From Caulobacterales bacterium RIFCSPHIGHO2_01_FULL_70_19 (GTDB lineage: Bacteria > Pseudomonadota > Alphaproteobacteria > Caulobacterales > Caulobacteraceae): a DNA stretch of 64,000 bases. The notes beneath the pieces were generated by a model that worked only from the letters and a program-made list of their open reading frames with translations, was not told where the DNA came from and searched no databases. The stretch covers positions 16,476 through 80,475 of the forward strand of contig MGLK01000012.1 of the NCBI GenBank assembly GCA_001794825.1, in the 5' to 3' direction. This document shows positions 52,711 to 63,767 of this stretch, one piece after another; position 1 is the first letter of the stretch, and the number at the start of each line of letters is the position of its first letter. Position numbers and translations under genes: made by a program.

Positions 52711-54891
52711 TCAGACCCGCTCCCAGCCCTTTTCGACCGCCCACACAGCGAAGGCGTAGTCGTGGGCGACCTCCTTCAGGTAGTCGAAGCGGCCTGAGGC
52801 GCCGCCGTGGCCGGCTTCCATGTTGATCTTCAGCAGCACCGGCTTGCCCGAGGTGGTCGCGGGCCTGAGCCGCGCCACCCACTTCTCCGGTTCCCAGTAG
52901 GTCACCCGCGGGTCCGACAGGCCGCCGGTGGCCAGCACCGCCGGATAGGGCCTGGACGCCACCTGGTCGTAGGGGCTGTAGGAGAACATGTAGTCGTAGG
53001 CCTCAGGGTCCTCGATCGGGTTGCCCCACTCCGGCCATTCCGGCGGCGTCAGCGGCAGCGACGTGTCGCTCATGGTGTTGATGACGTCGACGAACGGCAC
53101 CTGTCCGATCACCCCGGCCCACAGGTCCGGTCGCATGTTGGTGACCGCCCCGATCAGCAGCCCGCCGGCGGAGCCGCCCTGGGCTACGATGTTCCCGGCG
53201 CGGGCGTAGTTGCGCTCGATCAGGTGCTCGGCGGCGGCGATGAAGTCGGTGAAGGTGTTCTTCTTGGTCATGCGCCGGGCGCTCAGGAACCAGTTCCAGC
53301 CCTTGTCCGAACCGCCGCGGATATGGGCGATGGCGTAGATCCAGCCGCGGTCCACCAGCGACAGGCGGTTGGTCGAGAAGCTGGCCGCCATCGGGATGCC
53401 GTAGCTGCCGTAGCCGTACAACAGCAGCGGCGCCGAACCGTCCACCGGCGTCGACTTCCGCCGCACCAGCGTCACCGGCACCAGCTCGCCGTCGGGCGCC
53501 GGGGCGTTCAGCCGCTCGACCACATAGTCCGCCGGATCATGGCCTGACGGCACCTCCTGCACCTTGCGCAGGGTGCGCTCGCGCGTCGCCAGGTCGTAGT
53601 CGTAGGTCGAGGTCGGGGTCGAGGGCGAGTTGTAGCCGTAGCGCATCACCGTAGTGTCGAACTCCGACGCCCCGCCCAGCGACAGGGCGTAGGCGGGCTC
53701 GTCGACGGCGATCTCATGCTCGGCGCCGGCGCGGTCGCGGATGACGATCCTCGTATTGGCGTCGGCCCGCTCCTGGCGTCCGAGGAAGTCCTTCACCAGC
53801 GCCACGCCCTCGATGAAGCGCCCGGGCGAATGGGGCACCAGATCCTTCCAGTTCGCCTTCGCCGGAGCATCGGTCGGCGCCTCGACGATCTTGAAGTCGA
53901 TGGCGTCGTCGGCGTTGGTGCGGATCACCCAGCGGTCGCCCCAGTGGTCGGCGTCGTAGCGGCGGGCGGTGACGCGCGGCTCCAGCACCCGCGGCGCGCC
54001 GGCCAGGTCGTCCGCCGGCAGGTAGCGAACCTCGGACGTCTCCTGGTTCTCGATGCTGATCAGGACGAAGCGGTCGTCGGCGGTGCGCCCGACGCCGATG
54101 AACATCCCTTCGTCCTCCTCTTCATAGACGAGGGTGGACTCGCCGCCGCGCGCCGGGCGGCGGAAGATCTTGTCGGGACGGCCGTTGTCGTTGCGGTTGG
54201 TCCAGAAGATCCACCGGCTGTCGGGCGAGAAGGTGAAGTTGCCGTTGGCCGACTGGATCGGGTCGGGCAGCACCTCGCCGGTGGCCAGGTCCTTCACGTA
54301 GATCTGGTGCACCTCCGAGCCCTGGGCGTCCTCGGCGTAGGCGAACAGGCTGTGGTCGGGACTGTGCTCGGCGCTCGAAACCTCGGAATAGGCCTTGCCG
54401 GCGGCCAGGGCGTTGGCGTCCAGCAGCACGACCTCGCCGGTCTCGCTGTCGCGCGGACGGCGGCAGAACAGGGGATGCTGATCCCCGGTGCGATAGCGGG
54501 TGTAGTAGGCCCACGGTCCGTCCGGGGCGGGCACCGAGCTGTCGTCCTCCTTGATGCGCCCCTTCATCTCCTCGAACATCTGCGCCTGCAGCGGCAGGGT
54601 CGAGGCCATCATCGCCTCGCGGTAGGCGTTCTCCTCGGTCAGATGCGCCTTGACGTCGGCCTTGATCAGGCTCGGGTCGCGCAGCACCGCCTGCCAATTG
54701 TCGTCCTTCATCCACTGGTACTCGTCGACGCGGGTGCGGCCGAGCTGCTCGATGGTGACGGGGATCTTCTTCGCGACAGGGGGGACGGGGCGGCCCTGGG
54801 ACATCGAGGCTCCGGAAGCTTGTACGGTGGAGGGGAGGGCGGAGGCGGCGAGCGCGGCGGAGGCGGTGGCGAGCAGGTCGCGGCGATTCAT
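52711..54891 (-). CDS. Tat-exported prolyl oligopeptidase (S9A, protease II-like)
   Basis: 726 residues. N-terminal MNRRDLLATASAALAASALP has the twin-arginine-type pattern. A propeller domain (EYQWMKDDNWQAVLRD, SPDSRWIFWTNRNDNGRPDK) covers about residues 70-440, then the alpha/beta-hydrolase domain with Ser574 in AQGGSAGGLLIGAV, the acid in the GGLSDPRVTYWEP region and His695 in NMEAGHGGASGRF. It cleaves short peptides after basic residues or prolines. Divergent from the trypsin-like gene by 29 bases. Confidence 0.93.
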   Translation of the reverse strand: MNRRDLLATASAALAASALPSTVQASGASMSQGRPVPPVAKKIPVTIEQLGRTRVDEYQWMKDDNWQAVLRDPSLIKADVKAHLTEENAYREAMMASTLPLQAQMFEEMKGRIKEDDSSVPAPDGPWAYYTRYRTGDQHPLFCRRPRDSETGEVVLLDANALAAGKAYSEVSSAEHSPDHSLFAYAEDAQGSEVHQIYVKDLATGEVLPDPIQSANGNFTFSPDSRWIFWTNRNDNGRPDKIFRRPARGGESTLVYEEEDEGMFIGVGRTADDRFVLISIENQETSEVRYLPADDLAGAPRVLEPRVTARRYDADHWGDRWVIRTNADDAIDFKIVEAPTDAPAKANWKDLVPHSPGRFIEGVALVKDFLGRQERADANTRIVIRDRAGAEHEIAVDEPAYALSLGGASEFDTTVMRYGYNSPSTPTSTYDYDLATRERTLRKVQEVPSGHDPADYVVERLNAPAPDGELVPVTLVRRKSTPVDGSAPLLLYGYGSYGIPMAASFSTNRLSLVDRGWIYAIAHIRGGSDKGWNWFLSARRMTKKNTFTDFIAAAEHLIERNYARAGNIVAQGGSAGGLLIGAVTNMRPDLWAGVIGQVPFVDVINTMSDTSLPLTPPEWPEWGNPIEDPEAYDYMFSYSPYDQVASRPYPAVLATGGLSDPRVTYWEPEKWVARLRPATTSGKPVLLKINMEAGHGGASGRFDYLKEVAHDYAFAVWAVEKGWERV

Positions 54892-54920
54892 GTGGCGGGT
54901 CCCCGAGATGACGGCGGACC

Positions 54921-55718
54921 TTGTGCGCGGCCGGCCCCGTCGCCGAGGTCGTCGAGGTTCGCCCCGCCTGGGACCTGACGCTGGGGCTGATCTCGGCCAC
55001 GGTGCAGATCGACCAGCCGCTGGCCGACGGCGCCAACCGGCGGGTCGGCGCCGCCTTCCTAGTCGACGCGCCGGGGCCGGACGGCCTGCCGCGCACGGTG
55101 ATGGTCACCGCCGCCCACGTGCTGGACGGCATGTCGGCGGCCGAGGCGCGGATCGGTTGGCGGACGCGGGCCGTCGACGGCGGCTGGCGCTTCGCTCCGG
55201 AGCCGCTGCGCATCCGCAACGAGGACGGCGCGCCGCGCTGGACGCGCCACCCCGAACGCGACGTCGCGGTGATGACGGTGTCGGCGCCTCCGGAATTCGC
55301 ACGCGCCGCCATTCCGCTGGGCTGGCTGGCGGGGGCCGAGACGCTGGACGCCTGGCAGGTCGGGCCCGGGGACGAGCTGATGACGCTGGGCTACCCGCAT
55401 GGATACGCCGCCAACAAGGTCGGCTTCCCGATTCTGCGCACCGGCCGCGTCGCTTCATGGCCGCTCACCCCGATCGGAGAGTTCCCGACCTTCCTGCTCG
55501 ACTTCGCCGTCTTCCCCGGCAACTCGGGCGGTCCGGTGTTCTGGACCCCGGCGGCGCGCAAGCTGCCGGGCACAGTGCAGCCGGAGCATCCCTTCGTGGC
55601 CGGCGTCCTCGTCCAGTCGATGCAGGTCGGCGGCCGCGATGTAGGCATCGGCATCGTCGCCCACGCGGACTACATCCGCGAGGCCATCGCCCTGATGGAC
55701 GCGGCGGCCGGGCCCTAG
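54921..55718 (+). CDS. Trypsin-like serine protease domain protein (S1)
   Basis: 265 residues. Catalytic triad in order: His66 in VTAAHVLDG, Asp114 in ERDVAVMTV, Ser202 in FPGNSGGPVFW. No clear signal peptide, and no PDZ domain. The first in-frame start codon available is a TTG at 54921, because a stop codon occurs just upstream in frame; the ATG at 54908 is in another frame. A frameshift at the very 5' end is therefore possible. Shares CTAG with the stop of the acyl-CoA dehydrogenase gene. Confidence 0.8.
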   Translation: MCAAGPVAEVVEVRPAWDLTLGLISATVQIDQPLADGANRRVGAAFLVDAPGPDGLPRTVMVTAAHVLDGMSAAEARIGWRTRAVDGGWRFAPEPLRIRNEDGAPRWTRHPERDVAVMTVSAPPEFARAAIPLGWLAGAETLDAWQVGPGDELMTLGYPHGYAANKVGFPILRTGRVASWPLTPIGEFPTFLLDFAVFPGNSGGPVFWTPAARKLPGTVQPEHPFVAGVLVQSMQVGGRDVGIGIVAHADYIREAIALMDAAAGP

Positions 55719-57496
55719 CCCGCCAGCACCTCAACGCTCATCCGCTCCAGCAGGGCTCCGCCCTGGCCGACCGCGGCCAGGCGGCTGGAGACGTGGCCCA
55801 GCACATTGGCGGCGTAGACCTCGTAGAGCGTGATCTTGCCCTCCAGCCAGGTCGGATCCCCCTGGCCGGCGTCGAGTTCGGCTCGCGCCCACAGGGCTCC
55901 CCGGGCCAGCATCCAGCCGCCCGCCACGTCGCCCACCAGCTTCAGATAGGCGTCGGCGGCCGCCAGCACGTCCGCCGCGCGAGCCGGGTCGGCCTTGGCG
56001 TCCAGCAGCCACAGGGTGGCGTCCTCGACCGCCTCGATCGCGTTGGCGAAACGCTCGACCGGCTTGCCGGCGTAGAGGCGCGGCAGCTCGGTCAGAGTGA
56101 CCTTCATGTCGGCGATCAGCGCGCGGGCCGCGTCGCCGCCATCCTGGGACAGCTTGCGGCCCACCAGATCCAGCGCCTGGATGCCGTTGGTGCCTTCGTA
56201 GATCGGGGCGATGCGGGCGTCCCGATAGTATTGCGCCGCGCCGGTCTCCTCGATGAAGCCCATGCCGCCGTGCACCTGCACGCCCATGGACGCCACCTCG
56301 ACCCCGATGTCGGTCGACCATGCCTTGGCGATGGGGGTGAAGAGGTCCTCGCGGCCCTTCCAGAAGCGCCGCTCGGTCTCGTCGACCGCGTGACGGGCCA
56401 GGTCTGCGGCGACGCCGGTGGACAGGCAGATCGCACGCGCCGCGGCGATCTTCGCCTTCATCACGGACAGCATGCGGCGCACGTCCGGGTGATCGACGAT
56501 GGGCGCGGCGGCTCCGGTCCAGACCGAGCGTCCCTGCACCCGCTCGCGCGCATAGGCCAGGGCGTGCTGCCAGGCGCGCTCGGCGATCGCCACCCCCTCG
56601 ACGCCCACCGCCAGGCGCGCGGCGTTCATCATGACGAACATGTGCGACAGGCCCTCGTTCGGCCGCCCCACCAGTTCGGCGGTCGCGCCCTCGTAGGCCA
56701 TCACGCAGGTGGGCGAGCCGTGGATGCCCAGCTTGTGCTCGACGCTGACCGGGCGGAAGGCGTTGCGCGCGCCGAGGCTCCCGTCCGGGTTCACCAGATA
56801 TTTCGAGGTCAGGAACAGGCTGATGCCCTTCGGTCCGGGCGGAGCGTCGGGCAGCCGGGCCAGCACCATGTGGACGATGTTGTCCGTCGCGTCGTGGTCG
56901 CCCCAGGTGATGAAGATCTTCTGGCCGGTCAGGCTGTAGGTTCCGTCGCCGTTCGGCGCCGCCGTCGCCGTCAGCGCGCCGAGGTCGGACCCCGCCTGCG
57001 GCTCGGTCAGCACCATCGCCCCGGTCCATTCCCCGGACACAAGCCTGGTGAGGTAGGTCGCCTTCTGGGCCTCGGTCCCGAACGCCTCCAGCGCCTCGAT
57101 CGCGGCCAGGGACAGCATCGGGCACAGGCCGAAGGCCATGTTGGCGGCGTGCACCGTCTCGTAGGCGGCCAGCTCCAGCGCCTTCGGCAGCTGCTGTCCG
57201 CCGGCGTGGGCCGGCGCCGAAAGGCCGGTCCAGCCGCCGGCCGCGAACTGGCGATAGGCGTCGGCGAATCCGGGAGCGGTCGTGACGTTTCCGTCCACGC
57301 AGGTAGAACCGTGCCGGTCGCCGACGCGGTTCAGCGGCGCCAGCACCTCCTCGGAGAACTGCCCCGCGGCCTCCAGCACCGCTCCCATCACCTCGGGGTC
57401 GTAGTCGGGAAAGGCGCCGGTCGCCGCCACCCGGTCGATTCCGGCCATGGCCTGAAGCGTGAAGGCGAGATCGCGGACGGGCGCGCGGTAGGTCAT
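55715..57496 (-). CDS. Acyl-CoA dehydrogenase, long DmdC-like type
   Basis: 593 residues. Flavoprotein that introduces a double bond into acyl-CoA. N-terminal domain from YRAPVRDLAFTLQAMAGIDR, FAD-binding segments WTGAMVLTEPQAGSDLGALT and GQKIFITWGDHDATDNIVH, active-site Glu in the segment APIYEGTNGIQALDLVGRK. The extra C-terminal 170 residues match the long form found in DmdC-type (methylmercaptopropionyl-CoA) and other uncharacterised dehydrogenases. Its ATG at 57496 fits the conserved MTYRAPVRDLA. Confidence 0.94.
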   Translation of the reverse strand: MTYRAPVRDLAFTLQAMAGIDRVAATGAFPDYDPEVMGAVLEAAGQFSEEVLAPLNRVGDRHGSTCVDGNVTTAPGFADAYRQFAAGGWTGLSAPAHAGGQQLPKALELAAYETVHAANMAFGLCPMLSLAAIEALEAFGTEAQKATYLTRLVSGEWTGAMVLTEPQAGSDLGALTATAAPNGDGTYSLTGQKIFITWGDHDATDNIVHMVLARLPDAPPGPKGISLFLTSKYLVNPDGSLGARNAFRPVSVEHKLGIHGSPTCVMAYEGATAELVGRPNEGLSHMFVMMNAARLAVGVEGVAIAERAWQHALAYARERVQGRSVWTGAAAPIVDHPDVRRMLSVMKAKIAAARAICLSTGVAADLARHAVDETERRFWKGREDLFTPIAKAWSTDIGVEVASMGVQVHGGMGFIEETGAAQYYRDARIAPIYEGTNGIQALDLVGRKLSQDGGDAARALIADMKVTLTELPRLYAGKPVERFANAIEAVEDATLWLLDAKADPARAADVLAAADAYLKLVGDVAGGWMLARGALWARAELDAGQGDPTWLEGKITLYEVYAANVLGHVSSRLAAVGQGGALLERMSVEVLAG

Positions 57497-57618
57497 CGGG
57501 TTCGGCTCGGCTGTCTTGGACGCCCTTCCATGCCGCCTTGCCGCCGGGTCACGCAAGCGGCGGCTTGGCGCAGGGAGCGGACTGGGGCAGGCTGCCGCAT
57601 CCTTGGAGGAGGGACCCC

Positions 57619-58170
57619 ATGGCCGAACCACGCAATCGCTACTCCACCGTCTCGCTCGTCCTGCACTGGCTGATCGCCGGGCTGGTCGTGACCCAGCTGG
57701 GCCTGGTCTGGGCCCATGAGGCGACCGAGGGGTCGACGTCGCGCGAGTTCATGAACCTGCACAAGTCGGTGGGCCTGAGCATCCTGGTCCTGACGCTTGC
57801 GCGTCTCGGCTGGCGGATCGCCAACCCCGCCATTCCGCTGCCCGCCGGGACGCCGCGCTGGCAGAAGGTGGCGGCGCGCGGCACCCATGTGCTGTTCTAC
57901 GTCTTCCTCATCGCCATGCCGCTGGTCGGCTGGGCCGCCTCCTCGGCGGCGGGCCGCGACATCGTCTGGTTCGGCCTGTTCGAATGGCCCCTGCTGCCGA
58001 TCGGCGGCGGGCGCGAGACCGCCGGGTCGCTGATGGAGGCGCACGAGATCGCCGGCAAGCTGCTCATCGCGCTTGTGGTCCTGCACGTGCTCGGTGCGCT
58101 GAAGCACCACTTCGTCGATCGCGACAACGTCCTGCACCGGATGATCCCGCTGATCCCGCGCCGGCCCTGA
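57619..58170 (+). CDS. Cytochrome b561 family protein
   Basis: 183 residues in four helices with histidines positioned for two b-type hemes: STVSLVLHWLIAGLVV, MNLHKSVGLSILVL, GTHVLFYVFLIAM, and VVLHVLGALKHHFV. Moves electrons across or along the inner membrane. GGAGGAGGGACCCC precedes the ATG. Divergent from the acyl-CoA dehydrogenase gene (122 bases). Confidence 0.92.
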   Translation: MAEPRNRYSTVSLVLHWLIAGLVVTQLGLVWAHEATEGSTSREFMNLHKSVGLSILVLTLARLGWRIANPAIPLPAGTPRWQKVAARGTHVLFYVFLIAMPLVGWAASSAAGRDIVWFGLFEWPLLPIGGGRETAGSLMEAHEIAGKLLIALVVLHVLGALKHHFVDRDNVLHRMIPLIPRRP

Positions 58171-58234
58171 CGGCGGGGCTTGCCTGCCGGCGGGCGGGAG
58201 CGCATCACGCCCGCCTCAGCAGCGGAGCGGTCCC

Positions 58235-59185
58235 ATGTCCGGCGGCGACATCCAGCGCGGGGCGACCAACGCCCAGGCGGTTGAAGCGCTGACGCGCGGC
58301 GAACTGGTCATCCTCCCGACCGAGACCGTCTACGGCCTCGCCGCCGACGCCTCCAACGCGCAAGCGGTCGCGGCCATCTTCGAAGCCAAGGGGCGGCCCC
58401 GCTTCAACCCGCTGATCGCCCACGTCGCCGACGCCGCCCAGGCCGAGGCGGTCGCGGTCTTCGATTCCCGCGCCCGCGCCCTGGCCGAGGCCTTCTGGCC
58501 GGGACCGCTGACCATCGTTGCACCGGTTCGCGACCGGGCGGCCGTCTGCGACCTCGCCCGCGCCGGTCTGGACAGCGTCGCCGTGCGCGTCCCCGGCCAC
58601 GCCCGCGCCCGGGCCGTCATCGCCGCCTTCGGAAAGCCCGTCGTCGCGCCCTCGGCCAACCGCTCCGGCCGCCCGAGCCCGACCACGTTCGACGACGCCG
58701 TCGAGGAGACCGGCCATGCGGCCGCCGACGCCGTCGATGGAGGCCCCTGCGCCGTGGGGGTGGAGTCGACCGTCGTCTCGGTGCTGGACGGACGAATCTC
58801 CCTGCTGCGCCCCGGCTCGGTCACCCGGGAGGAGATCGAGGCGGCGGTCGGGCCGCTGGACCAGGGCGGCGAGGGAAGCGACGAGGCTCACCGCTCCCCC
58901 GGCCGTCTCGCCCTTCACTACGCGCCCGACGCGCCCGTGCGGATCAACGCCGGCGCGGCCCGGGAGGGTGAAATCCTGCTCGGCTTCGGCCCGGGCGTGG
59001 GCGATCCCCGCTGGAGCCTCAGCCCCACCGGCGACCTGCGCGAAGCCGCCGCCAACCTGTTCCGTCGCCTGCGCGAGGCGGACCGCGAGAGCCCCGCCGG
59101 CATCGCCGTGTCCCCGATCCCGGCCCACGGCCTCGGCGAGGCCATCAACGACCGGCTGAAGCGGGCCGCCGGGTTCGTGGGGTAG
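58235..59185 (+). CDS. sua5: L-threonylcarbamoyladenylate synthase (Sua5 type)
   Basis: 316 residues. It makes threonylcarbamoyl-AMP for the t6A modification of tRNA. The YrdC-like catalytic domain has ELVILPTETVYGLAADASN, FEAKGRPRFNPLIAHV and APSANRSGRPSPTT near 31-150. The C-terminal Sua5 domain (about residues 215-316) is attached by a linker containing SPGRLALHYAPDAPV. GGAGCGGTCCC precedes the ATG. Confidence 0.94.
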   Translation: MSGGDIQRGATNAQAVEALTRGELVILPTETVYGLAADASNAQAVAAIFEAKGRPRFNPLIAHVADAAQAEAVAVFDSRARALAEAFWPGPLTIVAPVRDRAAVCDLARAGLDSVAVRVPGHARARAVIAAFGKPVVAPSANRSGRPSPTTFDDAVEETGHAAADAVDGGPCAVGVESTVVSVLDGRISLLRPGSVTREEIEAAVGPLDQGGEGSDEAHRSPGRLALHYAPDAPVRINAGAAREGEILLGFGPGVGDPRWSLSPTGDLREAAANLFRRLREADRESPAGIAVSPIPAHGLGEAINDRLKRAAGFVG

Positions 59186-59191
59186 GCGCGC

Positions 59192-60040
59192 TTACTGCGC
59201 CGTCCAGCCGCCGTCGATCGAGAAGCTGGCCCCGTTGGCCGAGGCGCCGAGGTCTGAGACCAGGTAAAGCATCATCCCGACCAGCTCGTCCGTGGTCACG
59301 AACCGTTTGGTCGGCTGGGAGCCGAGAATCACGTCCTTCAGCACCTGCTCCTTCGACATTCCCCGCGTCCGCGCCTGGTCGGCGATCTGCTTCTCGACGA
59401 TCGGCGTCTCGACGAAGCCGGGGCAGATGGCGTTGCAGGTGATGTTGTCCTGCGCGACCTCGAGGGCGACGGTCTTGGTGAAGCCGATCACGCCATGCTT
59501 GGCCGCGACGTAGGCCGACTTGAACGGGCTGGCGACCAGGCCGTGGGCCGAGGCCACGTTGATGATCCGTCCGCGACCCTGGGCTTTCATGATCGGGATC
59601 GCCGCCCGCGTCGCATAGAAGGTCGAGGACAGGTTGATGGCGATGATCTGCTCCCACTTGTCGGCCGGGAACTTCTCCACCGCCTCGACGTGCTGCACGC
59701 CGGCGTTGTTGATCAGGATGTCGACCCGGCCGAGCTGATGCTTGCCGAAGGCGACCATGTCCGCGACCTCGTCGCCGCGCCGCATGTCGGCGGCGTGGTA
59801 GCGCACCCGCACGCCGCAGCTGGCCTCCAGCTCGCCCCGCGTGCGTTCGATCTCGGCCGGATCGCCGAGCCCGTTGAGCACGACGTCGCCGCCGCGGGAG
59901 GCGATGGCCCGGGCCATGGCCAGGCCGATGCCCGAGGTCGATCCCGAAATCACCGCCACCTGTCCCTTCAGGTCGCCGATGTCGCGGAAGGGCTCGGGAG
60001 CCGTGTCGGAGGCGTCGCCGCGCCGGGGCCACTGGAACAT
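59192..60040 (-). CDS. bdhA: 3-hydroxybutyrate dehydrogenase (SDR)
   Basis: 282 residues. Short-chain dehydrogenase with nucleotide motif ISGSTSGIGLAMARAIASRG (residues 32-51), NNAGVQHVEAVEKF, the catalytic Ser, Tyr and Lys in NVASAHGLVASPFKSAYVAAKHG, and a C-terminal GASFSIDGGWTAQ. The pattern matches bacterial D-3-hydroxybutyrate dehydrogenases, which oxidise polyhydroxybutyrate-derived monomers. The first 24 residues are an extra N-terminal arm, so a later start is possible. Confidence 0.9.
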   Translation of the reverse strand: MFQWPRRGDASDTAPEPFRDIGDLKGQVAVISGSTSGIGLAMARAIASRGGDVVLNGLGDPAEIERTRGELEASCGVRVRYHAADMRRGDEVADMVAFGKHQLGRVDILINNAGVQHVEAVEKFPADKWEQIIAINLSSTFYATRAAIPIMKAQGRGRIINVASAHGLVASPFKSAYVAAKHGVIGFTKTVALEVAQDNITCNAICPGFVETPIVEKQIADQARTRGMSKEQVLKDVILGSQPTKRFVTTDELVGMMLYLVSDLGASANGASFSIDGGWTAQ

Positions 60041-60109
60041 GAAGGTCTCGTCCGTCCGTCTGTCTTGCGCCGCCAGCCTAGCCCTTCGCGCCTGCGAAGG
60101 CGACTGGCC

Positions 60110-62208
<2,099 letters not shown>

Positions 62209-62223
62209 TCCGCCACAGACCAC

Positions 62224-62248
62224 CGGCCGCCCCTCGGGGCGGCCGTTT
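62224..62248 (+). terminator. Hairpin with T-run between glnB and glnA
   Basis: CGGCCGCCCC-TC-GGGGCGGCCG followed by TTT. It could stop part of the glnB transcripts before glnA. Confidence 0.65.
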
Positions 62249-62279
62249 CACTTCCTCCCCAAGAAACGGACTTCCGAGA

Positions 62280-63689
62280 ATGAGCGACGCCGGCAAGATA
62301 CTGAAGGACATCAAGGAGAAGGACGTCCGGTACGTCGATCTCCGCTTTACCGACACCAAGGGGCGGATGCAGCACGTCACCTTCGACGTCGACCTCGTTG
62401 ACGAGGAGTTCCTCGAGGAAGGCACCATGTTCGACGGCTCGTCGATCGCCGGCTGGAAGGCGATCAACGAGTCCGACATGCTGCTCAAGCCGGACCTGAA
62501 GACTGCCTGGATCGATCCGTTCTACCAGCAGACCACCATGTTCCTGTTCTGCGACGTGCTGAACCCGGACACGGGCGAGCCCTACAACCGCGACAGCCGC
62601 TCGATGGCCAAGAAGGCGCTGGCCTACGTCCAGTCGTCGGGCGTCGGCGACCAGGTCTTCTTCGGTCCCGAGGCCGAGTTCTTCGTCTTCGACGACGTGC
62701 GCTGGTCGACCCAGGCCCACGACACCGGCTACGCCTTCGACTCCATCGAGCTGCCCGCCAACACCGGCGCCGAATACTCGGAAGGCAACATGGGCCACCG
62801 CCCCGGGCCGAAGGGCGGCTATTTCCCGGTCAATCCGGTCGACTCCGGTCAGGACCTGCGCGGCGAGATGCTGTCGGTGATGAAGGACCTCGGCCTCGAC
62901 CCCGAGAAGCACCACCACGAGGTCGCCCCGGCGCAGCACGAGCTGGGCCTGAAGTTCAGCGACCTGCTGACCATGGCCGACCGGCTGCAGCTGTACAAAT
63001 ACGTGATCCACAACGTCGCGGCCGCCTACGGCAAGTCGGCCACCTTCATGGCCAAGCCGATGTTCGCCGACAACGGCTCGGGCATGCACGTGCACCAGTC
63101 GATCTGGCGCGACGGCAAGCCGTTGTTCGCCGGCGACAAGTACGCCGGCCTGTCCGACATGTGCCTGTGGTACATCGGCGGCATCATCAAGCACGCCAAG
63201 GCCATCAACGCCTTCGCCAACTCGACCACCAACTCCTACAAGCGACTGGTGCCCGGTTACGAAGCGCCGGTGAAGCTGGCCTATTCGGCCCGCAACCGCT
63301 CGGCCTCGATCCGCATTCCGTGGGTCAACTCGCCCAAGGCCAAGCGCATCGAGGCCCGCTTCCCGGACCCGATGGGCAACCCCTACCTGACCTTCGTCGC
63401 CCTGCTGATGGCCGGCCTCGACGGCATCGAGAACCGCATCGACCCGGGCGCGGCCGCCGACAAGAACCTCTACGACCTGCCGCCGGAAGAGCGGAAGAAC
63501 ATCCCCGAGGTCTGCGGTTCGCTGCGCGAGGCGCTGGAGAATCTCGACAAGGACCGCGCCTTCCTGAAGAAGGGCGGGGTCATGGATGACGACTTCATCG
63601 ACAGCTACATCGAGCTGAAGATGGAGGAGGTGATGCGGCTGCAGCTGCACCCGCACCCGGTCGAGTTCGACATGTACTACAGCTGCTGA
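62280..63689 (+). CDS. glnA: Glutamine synthetase type I
   Basis: 469 residues. It makes glutamine from glutamate and ammonia. Features: [39 protein letters not shown]-type segments ([13 protein letters not shown]), [35 protein letters not shown], and the adenylylation site Tyr398 in [10 protein letters not shown], so it is the adenylylated beta subtype. It follows glnB by 71 bases across a terminator-like hairpin. Confidence 0.98.
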   Translation: MSDAGKILKDIKEKDVRYVDLRFTDTKGRMQHVTFDVDLVDEEFLEEGTMFDGSSIAGWKAINESDMLLKPDLKTAWIDPFYQQTTMFLFCDVLNPDTGEPYNRDSRSMAKKALAYVQSSGVGDQVFFGPEAEFFVFDDVRWSTQAHDTGYAFDSIELPANTGAEYSEGNMGHRPGPKGGYFPVNPVDSGQDLRGEMLSVMKDLGLDPEKHHHEVAPAQHELGLKFSDLLTMADRLQLYKYVIHNVAAAYGKSATFMAKPMFADNGSGMHVHQSIWRDGKPLFAGDKYAGLSDMCLWYIGGIIKHAKAINAFANSTTNSYKRLVPGYEAPVKLAYSARNRSASIRIPWVNSPKAKRIEARFPDPMGNPYLTFVALLMAGLDGIENRIDPGAAADKNLYDLPPEERKNIPEVCGSLREALENLDKDRAFLKKGGVMDDDFIDSYIELKMEEVMRLQLHPHPVEFDMYYSC

Positions 63690-63716
63690 TCGACAGGGGG
63701 ACTGACGATCACGCGG

Positions 63717-63748
63717 GGGGCGCCGGGCGGGACACCGTCCGGCGCCCC
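63717..63748 (+). terminator. GC-rich hairpin after glnA
   Basis: GGGGCGCCGG pairs with CCGGCGCCCC across a 12-base loop, 28 bases after the glnA stop. No T-run, so termination may depend on Rho or be partial. Confidence 0.5.
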
Positions 63749-63767
63749 TGCGCGTTGAGGACCCCTG

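Noticed and set aside
54650-57673. A 1007-codon open frame on the + strand over peptidase and dehydrogenase genes
   Set aside because: Low-complexity shadow frame; no start signal; overlaps three well-supported genes.
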